A program made the translations under genes and the position numbers. The notes beneath the pieces were generated by a model. That model did no database searches. It was not told where the DNA came from and saw nothing but the letters and a program-made list of their open reading frames with translations. Of a stretch of DNA of 64,000 nt, positions 11,969 through 23,039 are shown in pieces. Source of the stretch: Diphasiastrum complanatum (taxonomy: Eukaryota; Streptophyta; Lycopodiopsida; Lycopodiales; Lycopodiaceae); contig CM055109.1 of assembly GCA_029204225.1 (NCBI GenBank), positions 38,042,991 through 38,106,990 on the forward strand, written 5' to 3'. Every line of letters begins with the position of its first letter. The first letter of the stretch is position 1.

Positions 11969-12577
11969 TCAACAAACTTTAAATACAGAAAGCTTTGAGC
12001 TAAACTTATCAAACTTTTCTCCAATAAGTGGCTTAGTGAAAATATCAGCTAGTTGTTCTTCTGTGCTACAATGAACAACATGAATTTCACGACTCAGCAG
12101 CCTCTCATGTATAAAGTGATACTGAATCTCAATGTGTTTAGTTCTCGCATGGAACATTGGATTCTTTGCTAGCTGAATGCCACTCTGACTGTCGCTATGT
12201 AAAGTCATGGAATTTTTCTGCTTCATGCCAATTTCTTCTAGGATTTGTCTCAACCATATAGCTTCCTGTGATGCACTACACATTGCCTTATACTCTACTT
12301 CTGTGGTGGAAAGAGCAATTGTGCTTTGCTTCTTACTAGACCAGAAAAAGCAACTACCACAAAACTGGAATACATACTTTGTGGTGGATCTACGATCATC
12401 ATAGTCACCTCCCCAATCCGCATCCACATAGCCACACAACTCAGGTAAACCATCATGTTTTATGTAAATCAAGCCATACTCTGAAGTGCCTTTCACATAA
12501 CACAAAATGCGCCTGCCTTCCAATGCGTTTTCGCAGGTGCTTCCATAAACTGACTCACAATGCCAACAACATAGCAT
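11969..12577 (-). pseudogene. A1 RNase H region
   Basis: Reads YGLIYIKHDGLPELCGYVDADWGGD, then SSKKQSTIALSTTEVEYKA and LHSDSQSGIQLAKNPMFHARTKHIEI, ending ADIFTKPLIGEKF and a stop. These are the hallmark blocks of the copia RNase H and pol C terminus; the acidic residues (D in DADW, E in TTEVEY, D in HSDSQ) are kept. It is out of frame with the RT block at 12493-12771. Confidence 0.92.
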
Positions 12578-12771
12578 ATATCTGGTCTAGTCATGGTAAG
12601 GTAAATCAAGCTCCCTACTAACTGTCTATACGGCGTAGCATTAAATGACTGTGACTCATCAAGCTTAGAAAGCTTTTTACCTGGTTCAATAGGAGTGTTT
12701 ACTAGTTTGCAATCCTGCAACCTAAACCTGTGCAGCAACTCTTTGACATACTTCACCTGTGTTAGACCCAC
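12493..12771 (-). pseudogene. A1 RT C-terminal block
   Basis: KYVKELLHRFRLQDCKLVNTP, YRQLVGSLIYLTMTRPDICY and SQFMEAPAKTHW, the conserved connection segment of copia RT. It has a frameshift to the RNase H block where the usual KRILRYVKGT occurs, and it is separated from the RT core by a frame break at about 12816. Confidence 0.9.
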
Positions 12772-12815
12772 TTCGTGTCCTTTTTGCTACACTTCTACTC
12801 CAAGGCAGTAATGCA

Positions 12816-13631
12816 TTAGCTGAGATCTGTCATCTCGAATTCTTCCATGAGGTTTTTCTTGATCATGTCTATCATCTCTTGATCATTTTCCGTAATAATC
12901 AAGTCATCAACATAAAGAGCAATCAAAGCAACCATTTTATCAAAGCATAAGACATATAGATTTGGATCAGAATGTGTTCTCACCATCCCCTTTGAACGAA
13001 AGTAGGCATCAATCCTGCTATACCACGCACGTGGTGCTTGTTTAAGGTCATAAAGCACTTTCTTTAAGTGACATACTTTATTTTCCTGTCCCTTCGCTAC
13101 AAAGCCTTCAGGTTGATCCATGAACACTTCTTCTTCTAGCTCACCATTTAGAAAAGCAGATTTCACGTCCATCTGATGCAAAGGCCAACCAAAATGTGAA
13201 GCTAAAGCAACAAGTAGACGTAGAGTATTCCACTTACAAACCAGCGCAAAGGTCTCCTCATAGTCGATGCCTTTACTTGGTGCATACCCTTTGATCACCA
13301 ATCTTGCCTTGTGCCTTGCTATACTTCCATCTACATGGTACTTAGTCCTGTATACCCATTTGCAACCAATGGGTTTCTTGCCAACTGGTGGTTCTACTAA
13401 GTCCCATGTGCTATGCCTAGCAATTGACTCCATCTCCTCTCCCATGGCCTTGACCCAAATGCCATCATTCTTCACTTCACCATAAGTCGAAGGTTCTTTG
13501 CTTTGAATAATCCTAGATAAGAGAGCATAATTTGCTTCATACCTTGCAGGTAGTGTCTTCTCTCTTGTTGATCTTCTTAGCTCTCCCTGGCTAGATGATC
13601 CTAGAAAGTCATCTATGTTGCGGCTCTCCAA
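12816..13631 (-). pseudogene. A1 reverse transcriptase core
   Basis: Domain starts in the pre-RT linker (RRSTREKTLPARYEANYAL), then WDLVEPPVGKKPIGCKWVY, HKARLVIKGYAPSKGIDYEETFA, HQMDVKSAFLNGELEEEVFMDQPEGF, KQAPRAWY and the catalytic YVDD in LIALYVDDLIIT. It ends at a frameshift after EEFEMTDLS. All RT landmarks are readable, but the frame is cut from integrase by a break around 13900. Confidence 0.92.
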
Positions 13632-13900
13632 GAATCTCTCAAACCACTTAGGGAGTTTCCTGTCAGGTGATCGGCTTTCTGGTGAAAATGTATCCCACGG
13701 TACATCCTTCTCCTTGTGTTTGTCACCTGCAACTTCAATCCTTCTTGCACCAAAAGGTTTGTCCCTACCTCTCCAACCTATTTCTTGAGGTTGAGTAGTA
13801 GTATCTTGAGATGTATCCTCATGTTCATCACTCGGAAGGTCAATGAATGGATCATCATCAAGTGGTATCCTTACTATACCATCTTTTCCAATGGATGTGT
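13632..13900 (-). pseudogene. A1 integrase-RT linker, frame lost
   Basis: Nucleotide similarity to A2 and A3 continues (the region with two TCCATTGACC-like blocks and a Gln/Thr-rich stretch), but no open frame remains. A short deletion near 13905 explains the shift. Confidence 0.75.
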
Positions 13901-14773
13901 CTATCTTTCAACAAACTCATCTTCATACATCTTGGATTCATCAAAGATAACATCACGGCTTATATGGATTTTGTTTTCCACTGGATCAAAACCTCTATAG
14001 CCCTTCACACGATCATCATATCCTAGGAATATGCACTTGATAGCTTTTACATCAAGTTTATGTCTCTCTTCCTTAGGAGTGTGTACAAAGGCCTTACATC
14101 CAAAGATTTGCAAGTGGTTCACCTTTGGCTTCTTCTTCGTGAATGCTTCCTTAGGTGTTATCTTTGGTATGGCAATGGTAGGACTTCTATTTTGAAGATA
14201 GACTGCCGTACTACATGCTTCTGATAAAAAATCTTTTGGTAGTTTCATCTCAGCTAGCATAGATCTGGCACTTTCCACAATCGTACGATTCTTGCGCTCA
14301 GCTACACCATTGAGAGCAGGAGTATGAGCTTGCATAAATTGTCTTTTAATCCCACATTGATCACAAAGATCATTGAAGTCATTAGAATTGTACTCACCTC
14401 CACTATCTGATCTTAGGACTTTGATCTTCCTACTTGTTTGATTTTCGACCAATGCTTTGAAGCTGTTGAAGTTATCAAATGCATCTGATTTCTTCTTCAG
14501 GAAGTAGATCCAAGTCTTACGTGACATATTATCAATAAAGGTCATAAAATAGAAGGCTTTACCTAAGGACAGGGTCCTCATAGGCCCGTATAAATCTGTG
14601 TGGATTAAATCTAGGATGTTCTTTGTTCTTGCAACAACCCCTTTATTGAACTTCTCTCGATGTTGCTTCCCATATACACAGGATTTGCACATCGATTTCA
14701 AGTGATCTTCTATGGTAGGCAATCCTGTTACCATCTCCAATTTTCTCATCAAACTGAGGCTTCCCAAATTCAA
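13901..14773 (-). pseudogene. A1 integrase
   Basis: Covers CKSCVYGKQHREKF (Cys pair of the HHCC finger), LIHTDLYGPM (first Asp), VLRSDSGGEY (second Asp), NGVAERKNRTIVESARSML (catalytic Glu retained) and the C-terminal KAFVHTPKEERHKLD / IFLGYDD blocks. The His pair is upstream of a TGG-to-TGA stop at about 14792, and the 3' end is frameshifted after MYEDEFVER. The D,D,E triad is intact although the frame is not. Confidence 0.92.
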
Positions 14774-14791
14774 GTGACCAAGCCTCTTATG

Positions 14792-16036
14792 TCACAACTC
14801 AGTTTGCGATGGAATGGATGATACAAGTCCATGTTGCCCCTTAATTGTAGCATTCAACCTGTACAATTTTGTATTGGGCTCTCTTACTCCATCTGCAATA
14901 ACTTTGAACTTTTGGTTCACATCCTTCACAAAGCAACGATCATGGGTGAATTCTACTTTCAACTTCTGATCAGTAATGACTCCAACAGAAAGTAGATTTT
15001 TTTTCAAACTTGGTACGTAAAGTACCTCCCTGATCATCCTACTTTTGCCATTAGGTAGTTGGATTGAAACGGTGCCTATCCTCTTGATCTTGCACACCTC
15101 ACCATTTGCTTGTGAAACAGATGTTCCATTATCCAACACCTTCAAACTACTGAACCAATTCTTGTTACCTGTCATGTGTCTTGTGGCTCCTGAGTCAATA
15201 TACCATGCTTGATCATCTTGATTAGATGACAATGCAGATATGAAGATGCTAGAGTCTTCAATCTCACCCTCATCGACAAGGTTACCTGCTTGTTCTGGTT
15301 TCCCCTTGCCTTGTTCCGCCAGGAATTTGCGACATTCACTCGTCCAATGGCCCTTTTTATCACAATGGAAACACTTGTCTTTCTTCTTAGTTTTACTGGA
15401 AGATTCCTCGTCCTCCTGAGACTTGGCAAATTGCTGCTTAGACTTCTTCTTGCCCTTGCCCTTGCCTTGTTTTTGGCGTGTCGCAAGTGCTTGATCGTCA
15501 ATATTTTGACGTCTAGCTTTCACCATTTCTCTACGTTGCTCTTCCTGCATCAAGATTCCTGTGAGCTCGTCAAAGGTTGGCAATCTTTCTATTGATGCTA
15601 TTCCGCTCACAAACATCTGATAGGGTTCTCCAATGCCGCACAATGCATTGTGCACCAGCTCCACGTCATGTATGCGCTCACCAATAGAATGCAGTTCATC
15701 TCTCATTGTCTTGATTTTGGTCATGTACGTCTGAATGTGCTCTCCTTGTTCCATGCGGGCACTATTCAATTTTGACTTTAGAAACATGATTCCTGATGGA
15801 TTTGACGTCTCGAACTGCTCCTTTAGCACATCCCATGCCTGTCTGGGTGTAACAGCATCACAAATGTGGGTAATGATGTGATCCTTCACTGACAAGTTAA
15901 TGAAGGTCAAAGCTTTCCTCATCTTTTTGTCGAACACTTTGATATTTGTTTCATTTGGCGGCCTTCTCTCATCACCTGTGATGACTTCCCACATGTCTTT
16001 TTCCATCAGTATGTTTTTCATTTTGAATTTCCACAC
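14792..16036 (-). pseudogene. A1 gag-protease
   Basis: A 414-codon open stretch: WKFKMKNILMEKDMWEV, gag body (UBN2-type copia gag) with LKSKLNSARMEQGEHIQTYM, basic linker KQGKGKGKKKSKQ, zinc knuckle CFHCDKKGHWTSEC (CX2CX4HX4C), protease WYIDSGATRHMT with DSG active site, then LYVPSLKKNLLSV. Compared with A3 the ATG and about 20 N-terminal codons have been deleted, so no start codon is present. It stops at the W-to-stop change in the HKRLGH motif. Confidence 0.92.
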
Positions 16037-16608
16037 TGCATAGTCAGAAATTCACTCTCCCTGCAAAACGTGATTCAGCACCCTCTCTGATGCGCGGCCA
16101 CCCACGGCCTTCTATGATTTTGCTTAGCTGAGCAGGGCGCCCTTCCTCAAAATTTTATAGCTCCAAAAGGAGTTCAGAATGGAGAGAAATCTCTGATTTT
16201 GTGCTTCCAAACCCCAGATCAAGATTTTTCACACAAATCTGTTCTTGGCTTTCAATTCACAGTGTTCTAACAGGCTATCCTCTTCCTTTGAGGTCGCCCT
16301 ACTGCTGGAAAGCTGATGCTTCAATATGTTCATCAAACGGTATCCGATTGAATGCACACTGACTGCAAACACCAAATAGCCTGCTTCGAAATTTCAAAAT
16401 TCCGTTTTCTGAGGTTCTGATTCAGCCGACAGCCCTTGTCTCTGAATCCTCACACAATCTCAAGATCACCAAGCTTCTGTGTGCTAAACTCTCTGCACCA
16501 GTGTTTCTCTTTCCGTCTTCAACCCGCTGTAAACCCCGAACTCTCAAAAGACAATTCTCTTGAAGCTCTCTTCAACGACGATGTTGTATTGTGTACACTC
16601 CCTGTACG
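16037..16608 (-). other. A1 leader
   Basis: Untranslated leader between primer site and gag. The first about 110 bp after the primer site match the A3 leader; the rest does not look related to it. Confidence 0.7.
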
Positions 16609-16620
16609 GCTCTGATACCA
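16609..16620 (-). promoter_or_regulatory. primer-binding site of A1 (tRNA-iMet)
   Basis: Exact complement of TGGTATCAGAGC directly abutting the 5' LTR. Confidence 0.95.
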
Positions 16621-16894
16621 ACTTAGAATTTGCTTTGCACAAGAATACAGATCATGCTACACAGTAACACAGACAGAACATACTCTCCTCAGCAAGCTCA
16701 CATAGCAACTGTATTTCTCAAAATGAAATTACACTATACATATAGTTGTTCACTTAGGCAACCCATGCATGACCCAGGTTGTCGTTGGCAGGATGCGTGT
16801 CTCGTCGACTTGCCTCATGGTGAGGCCAACTGATCCTTATCCACTGATAGGACCCATAGTACAATAACATAGTGATTCTACTCTAATTCTAACT
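16621..16894 (-). mobile_element. 5' LTR of A1
   Basis: 274 bp, in minus orientation AGTTAGAATT...AATTCTAAGT. Many CG-to-TG/CA differences from the 3' LTR, as expected from decay of methylated cytosines. Confidence 0.95.
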
Positions 16895-16899
16895 GCAGG
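16895..16899. repeat. right target-site duplication of A1 (GCAGG)
   Basis: Matches 11636-11640. Confidence 0.9.
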
Positions 16900-16997
16900 G
16901 CCTAAATGTCAAGTTAGTGAATAAAGTTGGGTCTCCCTCCAATTTTGATGGTTCCCACACTTTTTTAAATTTGAATAAAAAGAGAGGCAAGACTGGA

Positions 16998-17040
16998 CCA
17001 ATAGGATTCAGAGGCCAGGGTCCTCCTCTCTACTATAAGA
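16998..17040 (+). promoter_or_regulatory. candidate promoter of gypsy J
   Basis: CCAAT box at 16998-17002 and TATAAGA at 17034-17040, 32 bp apart, in the LTR upstream of the AG tract. Placement fits a U3 promoter; activity is not shown. Confidence 0.4.
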
Positions 17041-17224
17041 AGAGACCAACTCGAGTTGCTCCTCATGTTCATTTTCTCATTTCAATAAAGCAGATTGGTT
17101 CTCTTCATAAATGGATTGATGAATGTCCTTGCTCTTCTTCTTTCCTTCTCCATCTCTCATGCTTTATTTGGATTTTGCTAATTATTGGATCTGAATGTTA
17201 TTGGGATTGAGTGTTATTATACTT

Positions 17225-17404
<180 letters not shown>

Positions 17405-17625
17405 AGAGTAAGCTATCTTTGTTGTGGATCGTAGGGTTAATGGATCATAGTGTTAATGTTAGGGTTAATGGATGTAGAGTTAGATTTAGATCTTCCATTC
17501 ATGCTGAAATCTAAGCTAAACTATCGCTCTCATGGGAACGAACCTACGCGTGACAACTCTCTATGATGCTAGATTGACTAGATCTTGGATTCAGGTTAGG
17601 CAAGGAAAGAAACCCACTACAATTT

Positions 17626-17643
17626 TGGCGCCGTTGCTGGGGA
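17626..17643 (+). promoter_or_regulatory. primer-binding site of gypsy J (tRNA-Asp)
   Basis: TGGCGCCGTTGCTGGGGA; one change from the TGGCGCCGTTGCCGGGGA complement of plant tRNA-Asp used by many Ty3/gypsy elements. Confidence 0.85.
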
Positions 17644-18825
17644 GCTACGCCAATTTTTCAGTTTGCAACATGATTGTTGGATGGTTAGCTTGCATTAGAC
17701 ATCTTGTCGTGGCATGAATAGTGTTAGATTTGCATTTTAGGATTAGTTTGAGATTGATTTTGCTTGATTTGAGTGGATTTGCTTGTTTGAAATCTAATCT
17801 GATTGTTAAAACATGGAAAGCTATTCAAATCACCAATCTTAAGATCCATTTGGATCTGAGATATCAGAGAAAATAACATAAATCGGTCAAATCTGCCAGA
17901 TTTGGTCAAAAAGAGGCAAAAAGCGTCATCAAAGCTTAGTGCTTTTTACCCTCTTTCAAGAAACCTTCGCCGAGTTGCAAACACCTTCAGTTTTGTTCAA
18001 ATAACCTTCAGTTTGAAGGGCAAAGATTAATTTCCAGCAGATTTCTACAAACATCGGAAAAACCGTCAAAAAATACCAAAAATACAAAAAAAAAACCTTC
18101 GCCCAATTCACTGTGCATAGGTGTATCTACTGCCAGGTCGGCAAAAAATAATACCAAAAATATAAAGGATTTCAGAGGATCGGTTGTCATATTGCCATTT
18201 TTTTGCAAAAAAGTCACTTTTTTGCAAAATTACCGGTATTTCTCTTGATCCTTCGCTAGAACCTTTGTCGAGTTTCCAGAACATTCTATTTATAATAAAA
18301 TACTATTTTTGAGTTCGGCCAAGATTCTTCTTGATCAAATCATGGAAAATCTTGAATTTTACCCTCGCCAACCATCAAAAACTATATTTTCTTGTGTCAT
18401 AAATCTTCGCCCATCTTTCATAATTGTATCTGTGTCAGATCTTTCACATGAGAGGTCGGTGAAGGTTATTTCCCAAGAAATCATCAAAAAAAATGTTCAA
18501 AGAGTTTTTTGCCCAAAATAGCACTATTGAACCTTCACCGAGCCAATCTTCGCCTAGTGAACCTTCGCCAGACCTATTTTAAATTTTTGATTTTCTAGAT
18601 CAAGTCTCTGTCAAAAATTGGATCAAATCTAATATATATTGGATTGGATTCCGAGAGATTTATCATTTTTGAGAAGTATCAATTGATTGAATCTCGAAAA
18701 AAAATTTCATGATATAGAATCAAATTCTTGAAAAATGGAATAGATCTAGCAGATCTAATCTAAGATAGTTGTGATTAAAAAATCTAGATCCAATCTCATT
18801 GTCTGCTTAATCTAAATTTGTAAAG
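17644..18825 (+). other. gypsy J leader with repeated CCTTCGCC words
   Basis: About 1.2 kb between primer site and gag ATG with no coding signal. Between 17965 and 18570 variants of ACCTTCGCC(GAG) recur roughly ten times (CCTTCGCCGAG, CCTTCAGTTT, CTTCGCCCA, CCTTCACCGAG, CTTCGCCTAG). Confidence 0.7.
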
Positions 18826-19820
18826 ATGGCTGCCCCTAGAGCTGCTCGTGGAGGTGCTCCATAGGAAGTCAATCCAATCATTGTTAGAAGAGCACCCCGT
18901 TTGGATCTACCCAAATATAATGGATTAACAAATCCAGTTAGATTTCTTCAGATCTATGCTGAATCCTGTGAAGTCTATGGTGAAATTTATCCTCAAGATA
19001 AACTTAAGCTGTTTCCTATGGCCTTAACAGGCGCAGCACAAGATTGGTACTATAACCAAGACGAAACTGAGCGTACAGATTGGGAGGTTGTTAAGCGAGC
19101 CCTTATTACACGGTTCAAACCACGAAAGATTATGGAAGACCCTTTCCTACTTTTAAGTAAAATTAAAATGGAAAAGCCAGAAATGGTTTGAGATTACATT
19201 GAATGGGTGAAACATCTTTATGCTAAAGAATCCAAGTGTGAATTCTTCATTAAAGAAGTAGCTTATTTGGGTCACATTATCTCGGCAGATGGGATTAAGA
19301 TGGACCCCAGTAAGGTTAAAGCCATACTCAGTTGGCTGAGACCGCAGAATATTTTAGAGTTTCATATCTTTCTTGGTTTGGCGGGATATTATCGAACCTG
19401 AGCTGATTAACGAAAATGCCATGATTATGTGATTTTTGTCAGGTCTACCTAAACAGATCAGACGTGAGTTGAAACGCCATAACGAGTATGCACTCTTGCA
19501 AAATGCTATGGACGATGCAATTCGGGAGGAGGATGAAAATTCAGATCATGAGGAGCCAAATATCAGTATGTTGCCTTATACAACAGGGCAGACTACTACG
19601 ACATCCACCACTATTGCATCAACGAATGCCAATGCTACTGTAGAAATGATGCTCAATGAGTTCGAGAAACTTGGGAAGAACCAGCAGAAACAGATGGAAA
19701 AGTTGCAGTTGTAATTTGAGGAGAAAATCAAAGCATTGGAAAATTTCCACAGGAAAGCAAACAAGGAACCTGAAAAGCTTGCAAAGACTTTTCCTACCAG
19801 GGAAAATGTCTGGTGTTCTA
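18826..19820 (+). pseudogene. gypsy J gag, first part, with an RT segment inside
   Basis: From ATG 18826 (MAAPRAARGGAP, stop at 18861) the frame reads RLDLPKYNGLTNPVRF...FPMALTGAAQDWYYN and VVKRALITRF, the retrotransposon gag core, to a stop at 19188 and EWVKHL. At about 19210 it jumps to an RT-RNase H segment and returns to gag at about 19400 (FLSGLPKQIRRELKRHNEY), followed by a coiled-coil-like LNEFEKLGKNQQKQMEKLQ near 19650. The element's first zinc knuckle is split by the solo LTR that begins at 19821. Confidence 0.88.
19210..19399 (+). pseudogene. gypsy RT segment embedded in gag
   Basis: Reads [31 protein letters not shown] and FLGLAGYYR, the end of the Ty3/gypsy RT thumb that normally lies over 1.5 kb downstream of gag. 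It is in the same strand and open across its 64 codons. Confidence 0.92.
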
Positions 19821-20475
19821 TGTGAAAAATACAGATCCTAAGTGGATCTAAACTCCAAGATCATTGGCTTGAATGCTTGCACTCCAAACTACATAAGCTA
19901 GGAATTGGCAACACATTCTATGCTACCTAGAATGCAAAGAACTTGATCAAAAAGCATTTATCACAAATGGAAACTTCCATAAACATCAAGTGCGGCCCAA
20001 AATAGCACTATACAGTCCATAATACATCAGCCTACCACTTTTGGAAAGCACCTAAGATCATACACAATAGCTTGAAGACAATACACACAACAATGCTCTC
20101 AATGGAGGAAGAAACAATGACAATGATCTATTGATCTCAATGAAGCATACAAAAGGTTTCTCCAACCTGTTCTCCACGACTTCCCTACTATTTATGGATG
20201 AGGAAGATGACTCTCTCTCCTCTCTCTAGAAGGTACTTGACCCTAGATATTCCCTATATAGGAAAAATAGCTAAAAATGGCTTATATGACCAAAATACAT
20301 CAAAATGGTCTTATTTTGAAGGGTATGAAGTTTGACACTTCATCATACTGAAAAAATACAGTAAATAAAAACATTTTGGCCTGGTTCACACGTGCAAAAC
20401 TCCAGAACCAAAACTATTTACAATTTTAGCCAATTTAGGCCTCAAACTAGCTAGGAAATGTTGACAATTTTCACA
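19821..20475 (-). mobile_element. solo LTR of copia family B
   Basis: 655 bp, reverse complement of the LTRs of element B (43595-44249, 49371-50025), same length and same TGTGAAAA...TTTTCACA ends, only a handful of differences (for example near 20385-20400). Flanked by TTCTA on both sides (19816-19820 and 20476-20480), so it is a true insertion reduced by LTR-LTR recombination. It splits a CX2C knuckle of gypsy J gag. Confidence 0.96.
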
Positions 20476-21861
20476 TTCTATTTGTATAGGAAATCACATA
20501 GTGAACGAGTGTCCTCAATTGGAAAAATGAATGGAACTCAGTGTTTGCCATCTGTGTAATTCACCTGATCATGAGACTACTTTTTGTAACTTCAACCCTC
20601 GGATAATTCAACAACGGTATGCCTAGATGGGATATCGAGAACCATAGTATGGGGTAATCCAACAGTAAGACTGCGACAATCTGCCCTTGGATACCCAGAA
20701 CGTTTAGCTTTACCTACCCCACCAAAGCACTTCGCTCCTCCTACCAATTTGATGGAACCAGAACCTTACGGAAGTGCTGAGCAATGGAACTATGGTAATG
20801 ATCAAGAAGGTGGATCTTCAGAACAGTATGCGATTTATGCTGCCGCTCAACAACAAGCTTGTAGAAATTGGACTAGAGCACCACTTGGATGCTTTGCATG
20901 TGGAGAAAATCACAGAGTTGCAGAATGTCCAAATAAAGAAAAATTTGTACCATTTTATCGTGACTGTGGTTATGGGCATTGCTATAAAAACTGTCTAGCA
21001 AGGCCGAAGCCACCACCAGCTACAACACCTGTAAATTTGATAACAATCAAGCAAAGACCAGTGGCTCAGAATAAACCAAGTGCACCCTTGATGGTGATCA
21101 CCAGGGCACAGAAGCAAAAAGAACTAGTAGTGGATCTAGTACCTGCTGACTCTATACCATTGAACGATACACCAACAACATCGAGAGTCTATCCAAATCT
21201 TAATGCAAAAAAACAAAGATATCAGAATATGAGACAGTGGATTAAACATTTGCAAGAAGAAGAGGAGCTTGAAGCTGCTAAATCAACAGCTAAAGTTCAG
21301 TCTTCACCATTGCAGCCTTCAAAAACTTTACGTACGAATATGAATGATTACTTACATCATCTTGAAGAACCCTTCAAGATGACTGAACCAGAAGCACCGC
21401 AAACAGAACTACTCATGAACATTTTGTCTAGTAAGATCAATATTTCATTGGGAGAGTTCCTGAAGTTGGTGCCAAAAGCAAAAGAAGTCTTAGCGCAAAA
21501 GTTAGCTCAAGAAGAACCAAAATTCCAACAGGAGCCGCTTTTTTGTGCTGGATTTGAAGAATCTAACAAAGTACTCCATGTTGGAGCCGCTTGGAAAAGT
21601 GAACAAAAGAATATCACTCTGTCGATACAGCATAGACAAGTTCCTAAAGAAACAGCCGTGATAGATGGCGGTTCAGGAGTTAACCTAATCTCTACAAAGC
21701 TATGTGCAAAATGGGGCCTTACAAAGATCAAACTTGCTACTTTTGCTATTAAGCTAGCTAATCAAACGACAGTTCGTCCAAGAGGACTGGTGGAAGATAT
21801 ACCTGTCAAGATTGCAGGAGTACAGTTCGTCATTACTTTCGTAGTGATGGATGTGCCTTAA
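20476..21861 (+). pseudogene. gypsy J gag C-terminal knuckles and protease
   Basis: After the solo LTR the gag resumes: rest of the first knuckle (IGNHIVNEC), a second CHLCNSPDHETTFC, then an open 370-codon stretch from 20749 containing CFACGENHRVAEC, the Cys-rich FYRDCGYGHCYKNCLARP, a linker, and a retropepsin-like domain with VIDGGSGVNLI (active-site D-G-S variant) near 21660. Two full CCHC boxes plus a split one is more than the usual one or two. The frame is cut at VVMDVP by the LTR of copia E; RT and integrase of J are not in the window. Confidence 0.88.
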
Positions 21862-22652
21862 TCAATGAATCTATCAAGTTCTACACATTAGATCTTGATC
21901 TAGATTCACTACACTTGGATTTAAGCAAGAGCAATGGATCAACACATCATTTTTTAGTGAGAGCGGCCTCACACGTGTGGAGTACTGTCCACTGTACGGC
22001 CTGCACCTGAAACAACAAGTACAATGATACTAGATAGCAATCATACATAAAAATCACAAGACAAATGACTAGAAATATCACAAAAGTGTAGAGTGCAAAA
22101 GTTTCATCAATCTTCTTAGCAAAATGATGATCCTTTTATGGATCAAGTACATCCATGAGTCTGGAACAGTCCAGCAGGGCTTCACACGTGTGAAGAGTGC
22201 CACATCACTTAGATCTATCCATTTGATCCATCCTTGATCCTTATCCAATAGTTGACCTTCTAGAATATGACTAAAATCCAAAACGCTAGTCTCCTAGAAT
22301 ATAGGACTATTCCCTACAAAATAGGATTTAAGGAAAATGGTCAACTCTTATCTTCTAGTACTCTATACACACGTGTGAACATCCACTTGCCATGTGGGAG
22401 CATTTACTCATGCACATGCAAGGAAAAGCTAATTTGTAGGTGACTAGTCAACTTGACTAAAAACTAGTCATTTCATGTTCACACTAACTAGAATGATACA
22501 AAATCAATTTGGATATATACAAACATGAAAAGTACATCCTTTCACACATGGGAAGAGGCTCCACATGCGTGAAATCAGATCATCAACATATTCTAATGTT
22601 TGATCAATATTTACATGAACCAATGTCAAGTGAGAAGTGACAATTTTCAACA
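21862..22652 (-). mobile_element. 3' LTR of copia E
   Basis: In minus orientation begins TGTTGAAAATTGTCAC right after a purine tract and runs leftward to gypsy J. Contains an exact TTCACACGTGTGAA palindrome at 22181-22194 and near matches at 21968 and 22366. The left end is uncertain by about 10 bp. Confidence 0.7.
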
Positions 22653-22667
22653 CTCCTCCTCACTTCT
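22653..22667 (-). promoter_or_regulatory. polypurine tract of copia E
   Basis: AGAAGTGAGGAGGAG on the minus strand immediately before the 3' LTR, the expected plus-strand primer. Confidence 0.8.
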
Positions 22668-23039
22668 AACTTGGCAAATCTAGTGTACATCTATCTACAA
22701 TTCCAAGAACTTGGTTCTTGAGGGAAAGTAATCTTGAGGTATTCTTGGACTCATAGATCTTTTGAAGAGTCTCCCAAGCCTCTTGGGCTGAGGTACATGC
22801 TCCTACTTCTTTGAGCAAATCATTTGCAACATTCATTTTAATACAATGAAGTGCAATCTTGCACCTTCTCTTGTATTTAGTTGCTTCTTGTGGATGGATT
22901 GGCTCGTCCCATTCACAATATCCATCAAGTCTTGCATGACAAGGATGGATTCCATTCTTAACTTCCAAATTGAATAATTTGAAGAGTTCAATCTATCATT
23001 AGAATCCAAAAGATAGGCACTTATGGATGCCATCTTCAA
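22666..23039 (-). pseudogene. copia E gag fused to the pol C terminus
   Basis: Starts MKMASISAYLLDSNDRLNSSNYSIWKLRMESIL, the copia gag N terminus, shifts frame near 22910 and continues IALHCIKMNVANDLLKEV, EAWETLQKIYESKNTSRLL and SLKNQ. It then jumps to LGIVDRCTLDLPS and a stop next to the polypurine tract. Such a tail is typical of the last residues of pol, so about 4 kb encoding protease to RNase H is deleted and E is a non-autonomous derivative. Confidence 0.85.

Larger units (their letters stand above)
11641..16894 (-). mobile_element. copia element A1, complete outline
   Basis: A 5254-bp Ty1/copia element bounded by 274-bp LTRs and a GCAGG target duplication. Order on the minus strand: 5' LTR, iMet primer site, about 570-bp leader, gag, protease, integrase, RT, RNase H, 3' LTR. 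LTRs differ at about 20 of 274 positions by eye, mostly transitions, so this is an old copy. The gag start codon region is deleted and the pol frame has at least four breaks, so it is non-functional. It is inserted in the 5' LTR of gypsy J. Its LTR ends are AG...GT instead of TG...CA. Confidence 0.95.

Noticed and set aside
17626-17643. tRNA-Asp gene
   Set aside because: Only the 18 bases complementary to the tRNA 3' end are present; it is a primer-binding site.
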